A stretch of DNA of 64,000 nucleotides, taken from Flectonema sp. DT1601 (lineage: Eukaryota > Euglenozoa > Diplonemea > Diplonemida > Diplonemidae). Within the stretch, counting starts at the first letter, position 1. Each line of letters starts with the position of its first letter. Positions 21,155-34,000 of this stretch are shown piece by piece. Under the pieces are notes generated by a model. That model made no database searches. It was not told where the DNA came from and saw only the letters and a list, made by a program, of their open reading frames with translations. The stretch covers positions 248,001 to 312,000 of the forward strand of contig OZ025850.1 in NCBI GenBank assembly GCA_964019425.1, written 5' to 3'. A program made the translations under genes and the position numbers.

Positions 21155-21316
21155 CTACGTTGCCAACATTAAGAATAATCCGTAGTTGGAGTCATTCACA
21201 AGTTCCTCAATAGGAAACATTTGATTAGCTTGTTGTTGGTCAGGTGCGTTAGAGTTTTCTGAGACATCACTCTGAGAAGAAGATGAGTCTTGCATCTCGT
21301 TATCAGAGTCAGCCAT
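21155..21316 (-). CDS. Possible small protein of 53 residues
   Basis: An ATG-initiated frame, beginning MADSDNEMQDSSSS and ending SNYGLFLMLAT, sits between the 773-residue membrane protein and the LRR gene. Composition is acidic and Ser/Gln-rich at first, then hydrophobic, and looks less random than neighbouring A/T-rich frames. A possible 3' splice site (CGTTTCTATTGAAG) lies 20 nt upstream. It could be an independent small gene, the first exon of a longer one, or chance. No family recognised. Confidence 0.35.
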   Translation of the reverse strand: MADSDNEMQDSSSSQSDVSENSNAPDQQQANQMFPIEELVNDSNYGLFLMLAT

Positions 21317-21376
21317 CACTACCGTAGTTTGCGTAACTTCAATAGAAACGCTGAGATTAAGTCCCCCCCATAATTG

Positions 21377-23839
21377 TCAAATGACTAGCAAGAATCCCCC
21401 GACAACAAACGGAACCAACAACAGCAATTTACCAGGAAACTGCCAAACACCAGCATTCTGTCTTTCTCTAAGCAAATTATATATTTGATGAGAGTCTGTT
21501 AGAAGTTCACTAAGTGATTTTGGTTTTTCAGTCAGTCTAGGAAAACATTGATACTGAATAGTAAATAAAAGAACCGTATTGTTATTATTATAAAGGTTTA
21601 TACAATGGTCATCTGTGGTCAGTAATTGATATACCCCTCCGTCGTATTCTTCTTGAACTGAGCTAGCCAACAAGTTCGCAATCTCTTCTTCTCCAGGAAG
21701 CTCCTGTTGGAGTGTTGTTATGCATCAAAAACACAATTATGTGTATTCGTCAATAGGAGAGAACTTTCTTTGTAGAAACTGTTGTGGTGGACATTCCTTC
21801 ATTGGAGTGGAAGAATAATTAAAAAAAAAAAAAAAAAAACATACCACGAACAACACAAGAAACATAACAAAATAAAACACAACAGGATCAACAACACTAC
21901 TAAAATACTTTGTGATTACAAAAGCAAAGAGACAACGGGCTACGTAAGACACAACTGTCCAGTTAACTATAGAAGGTTCATCTGAGGTATCATCACCTCC
22001 TTCCAGGAGGTAAGTCGCAAAAACACCCTCTTCAAATAAAACTCCAACAAAGGTTTTTTTACCATCATCAGATAGCATAAATGTTGTTTCATAAATATCT
22101 AAATTACGACCAAGTCCAATCCTAGTTCTATCTCTATGAAGGGACCAATAAGGTATCCAACAGGTGTCTGGCACCACTTCATCTTCATCACAAAGTTCTA
22201 ATAGAAGAAGCAGTCTTAAATAACGAGAGATACACAATCCTCTTTTAAAAACAAACATTGCTTGCTTAGTAATTAGACTCAGATATTCACCATTATTACT
22301 CAGCTCTGCTCGTTGGTGTTTTCGAAGGTATGATGACTGCCTACTGTCACCTGTTGTTCCATACCAATAGTTTAATAAAGTCTGTCTAAGACCTGGAGGT
22401 GTTACCGTCCAAGTCATGCTACGTTGAAGTGGTGTGGGAAATATTTGCATTGGAACATACGAACCATCTTTTTTAATTAACTCCGCAATATCATACACAA
22501 CGACGGCATCTGTTACCAAAGTTAAAGCGAAGTAATTGCCTTCTGGAGAGGATGCCTTTAACTGTCGTTCATATAAATACACGTCGTCGGCTGGTATCGA
22601 TGAAATGTCTTCTTTAATGTCCCAGTGAGATGCTTCTGGAGGACTTTGTTCCCAAAGTGATGCTGTGTTAGTAGGGACCGTTTGTCGAATATTTCTTGAG
22701 CTGTTGAATCTGTTATGAATAGCATCCATTGACAGTGATGATTGATTAGAAACCCGAACTCCAAGTATTGAGTGTGGCTTCTCATAGTCGGTCTGTGGGA
22801 CATCAACAAGTATCACAAACGATGATTTTGAGAACGATTGCTTTGGACCAACGATACCTGAATTTCCATAATAAACTCCGTCTGGAGAATCAAAAAAACA
22901 CAATGATCGAAACTCAACGACATCATCTTGCCTACCATACAACAAACAGCTGTTATCAAACGCCCATTCTGCTGTTCGAAATGAAAGAGAGCCTTGGAGC
23001 CTCAGTTCAGTGCAGGATTCCCCACAAGAAATCATTTTTTTAGAACCATTTTCAACCGAAGGATCGTATTTCGGGAACTTAAAACCGTCATCAACTCGGT
23101 ACAGTCGAAGCATTATAACTTTAGATTGATCTTTTATAGTTTCGTAGCACAACGCGACTATCTTTTTACTGGATGCTCCAGCGACATAAGAACAGCGACC
23201 AGCCATTATGTGAATGGTCGTTATCTTCCAGTCTGTGGTACCAGGAATACCCATTGGCAGACCAGTGCTGGGATCGGATTCAGTCTCCCACCGCGGATCA
23301 AGCATAGGTTTTATCTGAGCACTATATTGCTGATACCGACACACCCGTAAACGACTGAACGAAGGATCGACAACAGAAAAGGTCAACACTCCAGAAGCAG
23401 GAACATACAATAAAGTACTCCACCCAGAATCAGTCGCTAAAAATAAATTTCTCAAAGTACTCCCTGAACTTGATATAACTTCAGAGGGATGATCTTCAAC
23501 TGCTTTAAATTTTTCCATAGTAGAACGGTACAAGATAGAAGATATCGTATGAGATCTAGCTATGTGTCTCCCTATTGATTCTTTACTTGCGAATTTTACA
23601 TGCTGCTCATCAGGTGCGATGGGGACTGGTCTTAATTGTGTGTAAGGATAGGCATCTATAAGAGGGCTGTCCATACGGATGTGAATACCTAATCCAAACC
23701 CCCAACTACCAATTATTAGTAACACCAATCCCATCACTATAATTCCCACTCGTATAAATATTTCTGCTGCACGTGAAAACCAGCCTCCCAGAATTACAAT
23801 TGTTGGACGCCGCCCTCGGACCCATTCTGGGCGGCGCAT
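21377..23839 (-). CDS. Novel multi-pass membrane protein with large luminal/extracellular domain (two exons)
   Basis: Exon 1 is 21845-23839 and exon 2 is 21377-21703, joined across a 141-nt GT-AG intron (donor GTATGT, acceptor CCAACAG). Both junctions are phase 0, so the join is in frame and gives 773 residues. The longer open frame simply reads into the intron's T run, and exon 2 lacks its own ATG, which supports splicing. The N-terminus is basic (MRRPEWVRGRR) followed by one membrane helix (residues about 26-48). About 600 mostly soluble residues follow, with beta-propeller-like patterns such as YFALTLVTDAVVVYDIAEL and AELSNNGEYLSLITKQAMFV. One or two helices follow at about 635-665. The C-terminal exon ends in a further hydrophobic segment (LLLLVPFVVGGFLLVI). 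I do not recognise the family. A leader acceptor lies 21 nt before the ATG; the first codon of the raw frame is GTG, so I used the next codon, ATG. Confidence 0.75.
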
Positions 23840-23859
23840 CACTTTTTAAAGTGTGCACC

Positions 23860-23882
23860 CTGTATAAAAAACGTTATTATAA
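23860..23882 (-). promoter_or_regulatory. Putative trans-splice acceptor of the 773-aa membrane protein gene
   Basis: On the minus strand TAATAACGTTTTTTATACAG is followed by a 20-nt leader and the ATG at 23839. It has a branch-point-like TAATAAC and a T tract. Confidence 0.55.
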
Positions 23883-25061
23883 TTCTTATATTAAAAACAT
23901 CATGATGTACTATAAATGTGAATTGAATCATATTGGTTTGCTGTAACAAGACGAGGGAAGAAAATTATAAATTACAACAGAAACTGTTAGGTAGCAGCAA
24001 CCCTTCATCAAATGACTGAGCAGAATGCGAGACCGTGGGAAGGATGGGTGGGGGAAGGTCACGTACCGAAGAATAAAAATTTATTTGAATTCTATAAAAA
24101 AAGAGAATTCACGATGGTGATGAGGAAAAATACTAATATCCTGTTATTGGTTGCACACAAAAACTAAAGGGGATGGTGAAGGTGAACGAAGGAAAGACGG
24201 CAAAAATAACTATAACACCTAACATTTTCATTTTTTTCACTTATTCTTTTTTTTTTTTTTTCCTTCTCCTTTTTTTTTTCTCAGAAATACTACAATGATA
24301 TCAACATTTGAATCCACCCAAAAAAAAAAAAAAAAACATTAAATTTTTTTTTAACATTTTTTTTTTTTCCTTCTCGAAATTCAGTCTCAACTCACTGTAA
24401 CGTAACAAAGCGCCCTCAATGACAGAATTGATGACAAATGATTGGTATTGCTTTAATAAAGCAATCGATAAGTGATTGATATTTTGCAGGGGCATAATAT
24501 ATAATAACAATGAGAAAAAAAAAAAGAGAAAAAAATAGAGAAGATGAGGAAAGAATTAAAAAAAAAGCAAATTACTTGCTTGTGACTTTTACAGTACTAA
24601 TGTTCCAATACTAATTCTTGTTTGTCTTTTTTTTTTTTTTTTTTTTTGGCACATATTTTTTTTTTTAAAAAAGTAAAAAACTAAACTAACACCTTCCCTC
24701 CTCCTTAATAGTTGTTGCCCATTATATGCTTCAGAGTCTTTTAGTACTAAATTTCGCTGACAAATAGTTTCGTCAACAAGTATATTTAAATCCACCGAAT
24801 AAGTCTTTTGCGATTTACATGAAGCAACCATTAAGATTCTACAACAGATAAAACCAATAAGTGGAGACCTAAGAACAAGATTTGACTGGTTGAAAAGGTG
24901 TATGAAACCAAAAGAACACTAAATTCTATAACTTCCCTTGTCGGGTTCAACAAAATTTTGCAAGCACCCATACCGTGTTGATGTTTGACATTGGGGAAGA
25001 CGGAAAAAAAGAAGAAAAAAAAAAAAAAAAAAGAAAAACCAGTAATTACTTTTTCGCAAAA

Positions 25062-25106
<45 letters not shown>

Positions 25107-26347
25107 AATACCAAGCTTTCCGAAAACCCTTGTTTCCACACGCCACAAGAAAAATAAACACATCGCTACAACGGGAATAATATGTTAACCGGTTGTTAAC
25201 TAGTTTCCCCTTTTTGTAGTGACTTTTTTTTTTTCAGAAATCTCAGAAAATCGGTTGTACTCCTTCTGTCAGTTCCCAACAAAAAAAAAATTTCATTTAG
25301 TTTTTTTGTGATTTGAATGTAGGTAGTCAACCGACGGGATTGAGGGGAAGGATGTCAATTGTTTTGATGCTTACTATAACAGAGAGTTTTTCTTTACTAA
25401 TAAAATGGCAAAAGAGATCCCGCAAAAAAAATGATGAATCTAACAGTTAAAACGAATTATCCTCCTCCTCCTCCCCCCCCAATCACATTCACATACGTGT
25501 GAAAAAAAAACAAAATTGACAGTTATTCATAACTCATATTGCAGAACAAATAAAAACGTTACGTTTGATTAGATACTTTTGTTGACAAACAGCCCAAATG
25601 GCTATTAATTAGTAGAAATAAAATCAGGTTTAGTTAGTACTAAGAAGGGGACAAGGGGAGGAGAGGGAAAAAAACAAAAATAATAATAATAAACTTTTTT
25701 ACCTATGCCCAATTATTGCGCCTATGTTGGTTTTATGCTTTTTTCAAAAAACACTGTATTTTTTTTTCACATTAAAAAAAAGGCTGAGGTGATGGAGAAG
25801 AAGCTCAGAACAGTACTAGACATTAATCCTGGAAGCAACCCACAAAAAAGAAAAGAAAAAAAATTTTAAATTTGAAAACATGCCAACATGAGAAAAAAAA
25901 AGAAGAAGTACTTTTGACCAAAAGAAAATCAAGAAATGCGCCTGACTGGGTGGAGTAGATTTTTGATTATTTGGAGCTGTACTACCCACAGAACGAACAC
26001 CCGTCAGGAAGCAACTTGTGCTTGGCTTAAACTTTTAAATACTACCAGTTTTCTCAGATAGAATTCGTGTTTTCTTCCCAGTTTAAAAAAAAAAAAAAAA
26101 AAAAAAAGTTTGACGATTAAAAAATAATTGCAAGCAAGCTGATAAATTTGAAATTAAAATGATCAAAATACACTGTTCCAGACAAGAGAGTGAGAGTGTA
26201 ATCTACTTCTTCGCGTCCGCCAGTAATCTTCTTGTGAACCAATAAAATGATAAAACGATCAACTTAGATTATTTACAGATATATTTATTTAGTTTTGGTA
26301 CATTTTTTTTTTTTTCTCTTAAGTCCAACGAACACAGATTTAATGAG

Positions 26348-26469
26348 TATAGATATTATTAAAAAATGTATCACTAAAATAAAAATAAAAATAAACAAGG
26401 AAAAGGAAAAGGAAAAAAAAGTTATAAAAAAATACTTATAGAATACGTAGTTTTTCAGGCCTTGATCTT
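26348..26469. repeat. Dispersed repeat R3, copy 1
   Basis: About 120 bp, collinear with the element inserted at the IBA57 start (42812-42932). Shared blocks: a left TTATTAAAAAA...CACTAAAATAAAA part, AAAGTTATAAAAA, and GAATACGTAGTTT...CAGGCCTTGATCT. The central purine-rich part (AAGGAAAAGGAAAAGG) differs. Confidence 0.65.
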
Positions 26470-27798
26470 AAACGACTCGTCCCTTTTTAGGCCTTCATCA
26501 GTGAGTTCTAGGGACTTCATTCCAGTTTTAATAAATCGGAATAGTTGGCTAGCAAATCCAAAGGACACCGCGCAGCTGAACAGGGATCGAGATCCTATAT
26601 ATTTCGATTGTGACTAGTAGTAGTGAGTCGTTACTATTTTTCTAAATATTTTTTTTCTTCTTCTGAAACTACCACGGATTAAAAATGCATTAAAAGTTTT
26701 TTTTGTCAGGAGAAAAAGAATAAGAAAAAGAGAAGAAAAAAAATAGCTGTACCCCTTCACCACTTTTATTCAGTTAACACCAAAGAACTACGTTTTGCCT
26801 AATGACAAAGTGATTAGTGAAGATCTATGATTGGTTTGGTAGACTAAATCTGAAAAAAAAAAACGGCGGCCAGCAATCACTAAGGAACAACACTTTGAAC
26901 AACAACATTCAGTGGTTATAATTAATTTATGCAGAACTGCTATACGCAGACACCAAAAGCAAAATTTTTGTGCTCAACTACCTGTTGTCTGGATGGTGAT
27001 TTTTTTTTTTTTTTTTTATCTGGAAAACAAGGTTAGGGTAGTCGTAATGTGCCTGGGAGGCAAATTGACCACGGAGCTAATTTATCAAAATGCTACTCAA
27101 GCTATCCGGTTGATAAACCACCAACCGAATAACAATATTCGCAAAAGAAGAGCTCACATACATCCCTTTTCGTGTACCTTGTTTTGCTTTGTTGCTTAGA
27201 TGGGAGATTGGCTACTGTAGGAGGTTAACGTTACGTTGATAACCACAACAACCTAAAGTCGAACAAACACTCAACAGCAGAAAAGTAATTTTAAAAACTA
27301 CTTTATGGACGCGTACTGAAATACGTGTTTTTTTTTTTTTTTTTAATTTTTTTTGTTGTAAAAAAATTGTATCTGAAGGAAGACGAAAGACAAACAAGGA
27401 AGAAGGAAAGAATCAGCTGACGAGAATAAAATTTGGCAATATTATATAGGCTATCCTATAGGCTACTAGCACCTTTTTTTTTTTAAAAAAAAAGAAATAC
27501 TCCATTATAAGATAACAATAGGAGACGTAAGCTAGGCAATGGTTGACGATTCGCAGCCATGCACGAGGAGATCAAAGAACGAGAAAAAAAAAAAAAGAAA
27601 AAGATAACGTTATTGGGACGTCGTCGAATAAACAAAAAAAAAAAAAAACCCGCAATTACTCGATTGAGTAAAAATAACTACTCGGGTTCGTACTACTTGT
27701 TTTTCCCATTATGAATGGAAAAAAAAATAAAACAAAAAAAAAAATGTAAAATGTTCTATGCCTGTGCTAATAGGCAAATCAAACCGGTTCGTACCCTG

Positions 27799-28024
27799 AG
27801 CTAATACTTGGGTTCACATTCAGTTAATAAATAGTTGTAGGCAGGGAGGGGTTAACTGTTCGAGTTTGTACGTAAAATACAAATGTATTGTATCATAACG
27901 ATAATTTAACATTAGTTCTGAGATACAGTGACTAAAGGTAATGTTAGTGTAGGCATACACTCTGCGATTGACGTAAAGCTAATAATTGGGTTCGTATTCA
28001 GTTAATAAATAGTTGTAGGCAGGG
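27799..28024. repeat. R1 copy c inside a 178-bp-spaced direct repeat
   Basis: The best-preserved R1 copy (27848-27978) is flanked by two 48-bp direct repeats, 27799-27846 and 27977-28024, each with CAGTTAATAAATAGTTGTAG and a G-rich right end. The arrangement looks like one full unit plus the start of a second, that is, a short tandem array with a period near 178 bp, rather than a terminal-repeat element. Confidence 0.7.
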
Positions 28025-28031
28025 GGGGAAA

Positions 28032-28070
<39 letters not shown>

Positions 28071-28573
28071 TTCGTAGTGATCAAGCGACAGACACAGTTT
28101 TATTATTATTATTTTTTTTCTTTTTTGAAAACATTGCCAAGGGGGTCACGTGTAACGTCGTTAGGAGGAAAAAATAACAATAATAATAATAATAATAATA
28201 ATAATAGTAGAAAAAGCTGTTTTACACGACGATACATAGTTTTTAACGGTGACTTTACTGGTTCATTCATTCGTAAGAGGAACTCATTTTTACATTTTTT
28301 TTTTCTCATGTTATAATTATCTCATCGTGCATATTGAAAATGAAAAAAGAAAAAAAGAAAATATGAAATAATATGTAAGAGAGAAAAAAAAAAAAAAAAA
28401 ACGAAAGAGGCAGCAGTTTCGTAATGGTCGCTGTGGACTCCCTGCAGACAGACAGACATTATGCAGACTACAGACACGGATACACGTGGCAATAATCTTA
28501 GTACATGGTTATTTCACTCTCGAGAGGAAAAAATCCAACAGCTTCCTAGTAATACAGTATTGTCTTTGCGATA

Positions 28574-28607
<34 letters not shown>

Positions 28608-30494
28608 CGTTCTTTTCCTCTGGGACACGTGTTCAGATTTCTAAATTATCTGTGCTTCGTCCCAAATGGGCTCAAGGGAAAGAGACAAGACTTGATATTA
28701 TGTTGATTGGTTCATGAAGCTTAGTAATCTCGGCTGAATCGATCCTGCTGAGTTACCATTACTTCTTCTGCATTTTTTTTTTTTTTTTTTTCCCTTGCCT
28801 TTCGCAGACGCCCACTGCTTGTCGATAACATCCCCAGTCGAAAACAAGCAATTTTACACACCCGCTTAAAAGTTTTTTTTTTTTTTTTTTTTTTTTAAAA
28901 TAATTTTAAAAATAATTAAAGTTTTTTTAATAAGGTTAATAAACTATAAAATAATTTAAAAAAAAAAAAAAAAGGAACAGAAATACACGCAAGAAAAAAG
29001 TAAAAAACAGCTCAACAAGATTTTTTTTTTTTTTTTTTTTTTTTTAACAAGATCAACTAGGCATAGCAAAATAACCGCAAAAATAATATTTTCCGCTAAA
29101 ATCCAGTTGAATGAACTTAAATAAATAAATAAAAACAGTTCGCATAAAATACAAAACAATCCACATCAACAGTGTTATGCAATGTAAGTACACATTCTTA
29201 TTTTTTTTTTTTAATTATTTTTTTTTTTTTTTTGAGCTGAAAAAAACCTAGTATGAAGACAACAATACAGCTTCTTATCTTTACCCAGAAAGCTAGCCAG
29301 GAAATATATCCTTTGCCAGATGATATTCACAGGAAAAGCTAGGATTTTGATGATGACTCATAGTGGGGGGGACAAACTAATGATTGTAAGGAGACTACTA
29401 ATTGGATCCAAAAAAAGAACAATAATCCAGTGCTACGCTGCAAAAAAAACTGCTTCTTTGTAACAAGGGAGAAGGAAAAAAAAAAAAAAAAAAAACATGA
29501 GCGTGCCACTAAAAAAAGGAATACTGTTCGCTCGACACGTAGTAAAACGTTCCGAGAAAATCTGCATCACATTTGACTTTTAATAAAGAAACAAAAAAAA
29601 ACAAAAAAAAGGAAGTGGAATTATTTTTTTTAATTTTTTTTTTTACATAACATCATAGATGGAACATACTTTACTTTTTTTTTGGGAATATCTCTTTTTT
29701 TTTTTTGTAAAGTAATTTGAGTATAAAAAAATAAAACAAAATTTAAAACTCTACTTATTACCCATGGCAAGAAAGAAGAGGACCTTTTTTTTTTTTTTTT
29801 TTTTCTAAAAAAAAAATTTTTTTTTAATTCCTTACGGAGAGGCGTAACAGATGACAGAAAATAGCAGTCAAGTCAATATATAATTAGATTTTTAGTTTTA
29901 AAAAAAAAAAACTAAAAAAACTAAAAAATTCATACCAAAATACGGGGGCATCTGAGCTGCTACACCGTACGAAAATTTAAGTCATACGTTGAGTGAGTGG
30001 GTTGTAATTTTCAACAAAGAAAACAGTAAAAAAATTTACTATACTCCATAATAGAGTAATAAAATTTAACTGAGAAAAAGCATTAGACAAGAGGACGAAT
30101 CTTCCGTCTAGTTTGTTATTACCAACGGTGGGTAAAAGGTTAAGGAAAAGGGAAGGGGTTTAAAAAGAAATATAGGGAAATACAATATAAAATAAGTATT
30201 TAAACTAAATTAAGAAGGAAAAAAAAAAAAAAAAAAAAAAAAACTGGTAGGATTTTTCTCATACCCCAATCGCCCGATGAACGGGACTACAACTAAGTGT
30301 TGTCAGTGGCTTCAGCATAGACATGCCGTCTTGTATTGCTGAAGCAAGAACACAAAAACGAAAAAAAAAAAAAAAAAAACGAATTGCATGCAGGAATACC
30401 TTCAAAATAATAAGATCATGAGAAGACGAAGAGAGTACGATGAGTAAAAACATTATTGTTTTTTTTTTTTTTTTTTTTTTTTCATGACCAGTAC

Positions 30495-31023
30495 CTACGT
30501 AGCGAAATCAATGAGAGGCGTGACATTATCATTGCGTCGTTGATTAACGGAACGATTTCCTCTTCCAAGAGGCATTGGTGAATTCCGACTGCGACTCCAC
30601 TTTGAAGACGACGGCCCGCCTAGATTGCCAAGTTCTCGTTGACTGTGCCAACGACTTTTCTTTGGACTTGTCGGGTTGTTGACACTTCCAAGCGGAATCA
30701 TTTGACTTTCATAAAGAGCATCCGATGCGTAAGGAAGCTGACTATCACTACTATCAAGTGGCGCTGGTGTTGTTGGCTCACTACTGTTTGCTTCAATCTC
30801 TTCGAAAGCGATAATGCCTTCTGTTTCTTCAATGGTAGGGAGCGCATGGAGTTCCGGATTTGCATTGATTTTCTTCATCTCGTTATCCTGTTGAAGTTTT
30901 GCAATGCGTTCTCCTCTTGCCACGAGTTTTCCTTGTGTTCTGTAGCTCTCCCAATTGTCGTAAAACACGTTTACTGTTTATTTATATTTTATTTTTTTGA
31001 TTGAAATAATCATTAGCTGTTAA

Positions 31024-31058
<35 letters not shown>

Positions 31059-34000
31059 GGGTTAACAACTGTTTGATTTTGTACGTAAAATACAAATGTT
31101 TTGTATCATAAAAAACATAACGATAATTTAACATTAGTTCTGAGATACAGTGACTAGGTGTGATGCTTAACTTAGCCTTTTAAAGTAACTATTAGGTTTC
31201 GAGAGTAATCCATATACCTCTTACCTCTATTCTCTCATCATCAGTATGGTGTGGAAAAGGGGGGGCAAAGCTCTATTCACGGGCAAACTTTTGGGGCCTT
31301 GGAAGAAAAAAAAGAAAATCACATACAGATATCAACCGTAGTTTTAGTCAAAAACATAATAATTGAAATGTAAAGACAACCCTTTGCTGTTTCAATCATC
31401 CAGTCTGTTTCCTCTGGTGCTTCGGAGTATAAGTGAGCCAGAATCAAAGCAACCGTAGCAGTTTGAAATCCAGATGAGCCGATAGAAGTCAAGTTGTTAA
31501 TGTTTGCATGGTAAGGGCGACATTTAATCAATAAGGCCGTGAATATTAAATACAACACGAGAATTACCCAAAGCTGTGCTCGGCATTGGGCTACACTCTG
31601 TGCTTCAATTGCGTCTATGAGAGAGAGAATTGACACGAATACTAATTCGCAGATCATAAAACGATGATATTTCGGCCAAAAGTCTTGAAATACAAGTCCA
31701 CACCTCCAAATAAAACTCGTATCACGAGCTGAGAAGTAGTCACCTGGTCCGAATACAAAATTCCGAAGCTTCGCCCAAATTGATTTTGATGCCGGCCAAT
31801 AAAAGAATTTTGCATTCTTAACCACCGAAAACACATGTGGCATTGTAGGATAAATAATAAAAACAGCAACCGATCCATTAAGAAAGACGATGGCAGCTAT
31901 TGAGAGTATCTTCGACCACACATAAGGGTCGTAGAATAGAACCCCCAACGAACTCTCTAATGTAATTTGATAGAAAAACATAGCTGGCAGGAAGCAGTAG
32001 TTTGGAAATCTCGCCATTCCCATCGCCCCAAGGAGAGTATGCACTTTATTATTGTCTTTTCTAACATAGTAAACAGTAAAAGCAATTATTCCGTGAAACA
32101 CGACCAACCCGCTGATAAGCATAATATTACCTAAGAATGCCCCGGTCCTGTGAGGAAACTTAGCCCACGGACCGACAGTCAGCCCTGTTGGATTCTCAGC
32201 AAATGATAATTGGTCATCATCAAATTCATAAGGGCAATCCAGTAGCTTTAAAATCATAAGTGTTCTACCAGCTTGTGAAGCACCAGCAGCAGCACTACTG
32301 GTGACTGCGTCTTTTGCTTCAGCAGAGATAGAGCTCTCTGCTTGAATCACAACTTTCTTATCAGCCGATATAAATGTACTCTCTTCAGTTGGTACATTCT
32401 GAGTAGTGTAACGGTTCATTGAAGATAGTACCGCACTTATGACTAATGTTTCATCCGAAAATACATTCATCTTCTCTATCGGTCCAATCTCGAGAACTAC
32501 ACTCTCAGCCGAAACATTTACCACTTTTGGTGGAGGAGCAGTTTCCATGAATCCAGCATTTTCAGTTCCTTCTTTTGCTACTTTTGAAATCCAAAATTGA
32601 GTGTCTTCAGGACGCACTGTTGCGATCTTTGCATTACGAGGGCCAGTCATATGCCACGTTGCTCCCTCGAGTCCCAGTACGATCCGCACCTTTCCACTTT
32701 GTAAGACACTTTCTTTAGTTGCCTGTTGTGGTTTAAGTAAAATCAATTTCAAAGGAACCGGTTCTGGTGTTGGTGGAGATGCTGTTGGAGGAACTGGTGT
32801 AGTTGGTATAGCTGTTGGAGGAGCATCAGTTGGCGGTGCATCTGTCGACCTCACGGTACACTCAGGGACTGTTGTAAAGTTTCCATCAACACATGTCGCA
32901 GGTCCTAAACCAATGCAATCCTGAGATTCTGGTTTTGAATTCTTCCAGGTACACGTTCTACCATCAGGTACTGCTGGTGACTCACCTGCAAAACAATCCT
33001 CAGCACTAATATTTGGAATCCAAGGATATGGTAACACACAATTACTAACACAAGTAGGCACCTCAAGAACTCCATCTTTGCAGGATCTATCTCCAGGTAT
33101 CAGGCAATCGTATTGTGACTTAGTAACCCACGTACATTCTTTTGTAGTTTCGATAAGTTGTCCCACGACGCAGTCTGTGCTGTTACTTCCCTTAACTTCC
33201 GGTACTAAACATTTTCTCTCACACTCTGGTTTGTCTTTGAAATTACCGTCTTCGCAACGTGCTGATGTAGATGCTGGACAGGTGTAATTTTGTTGAGCTG
33301 TCCACGTGCAGGTGGTACCGTCATCAGCATAGGTACCCGAACACGATGAGTCAGCACCTGTAACAGTTGGAACAACACAAGATTTTGTACAAGATGGTAG
33401 CTGTGAAAAGGACCCACTAGTACACAAAGCAGTACCAGTATTAAGACACGTATATCCTTCTGAGGCAATCCATGAACAACTAGATCCATGTACAGCAGAT
33501 AATGAGCTACAGTTACTACTAATACCGGTAACAGACGATATTACACAAGACTCGTAACAGACAGGTCCGGATAATTCAAATTTAGCTGTTGTTGGAGAGC
33601 TGATACTTTTCACACAATCAATTTTAGCTGACCCCGTTGAAGTACCAAAACTATAACCGTCTGCACAGTTAGTCGTGCAGCTTCCTTCGTGAGCCTCGTT
33701 ACAAGTTAGGAGGCTAATCGGCTTCAAATTATCCTTATTGAAATCATATAAATCACCACACTTGATAGAATCACATCCATTCAGAACCACAAACTCACCC
33801 TCCTTACAAGTAACAGTAGGACTACCAGAGTAATCATCAATACACTGTGCTGAACAAGGTGTTTTAAACTCATCATTGCAGCTGCTTGTTGTGACCGAAT
33901 TAGACTTTATGAAATTAGCAGCGCTGTCGAATACTTTATCACAAGTCCATATTTCACATGGGTTTTTGACTTCCCATTGTCCTGTTCCGATACATCCGAG

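Larger units (their letters stand above)
23883..30494. other. 6.6-kb gene-poor block, repeats and homopolymers
   Basis: No coding region can be supported on either strand. Open frames here are short and dominated by Lys, Phe or Asn runs from A/T tracts. The block contains dispersed repeat R3 (26348), an R1-bearing tandem unit (27799-28024), an ATA/AAT microsatellite near 28175-28207, and at least fifteen A or T runs of 15-40 bases. Some single-copy sequence (for example 26480-26640 and 26860-27200) shows no obvious pattern and could be noncoding RNA or diverged repeats. Confidence 0.6.

Noticed and set aside
24831-25188. Overlapping frames on both strands around 25 kb
   Set aside because: Encode Lys or Phe runs through A tracts; no start context or family signal.
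27799-28024. Pair of terminal repeats of a small transposable element
   Set aside because: Unit spacing and partial second unit fit a tandem repeat; no target duplication or terminal motif.
30495-30968. Independent 157-codon gene
   Set aside because: Starts at GTG, has an acceptor at its 5' edge, and joins in frame to the giant gene's last membrane helix; better read as its second exon.
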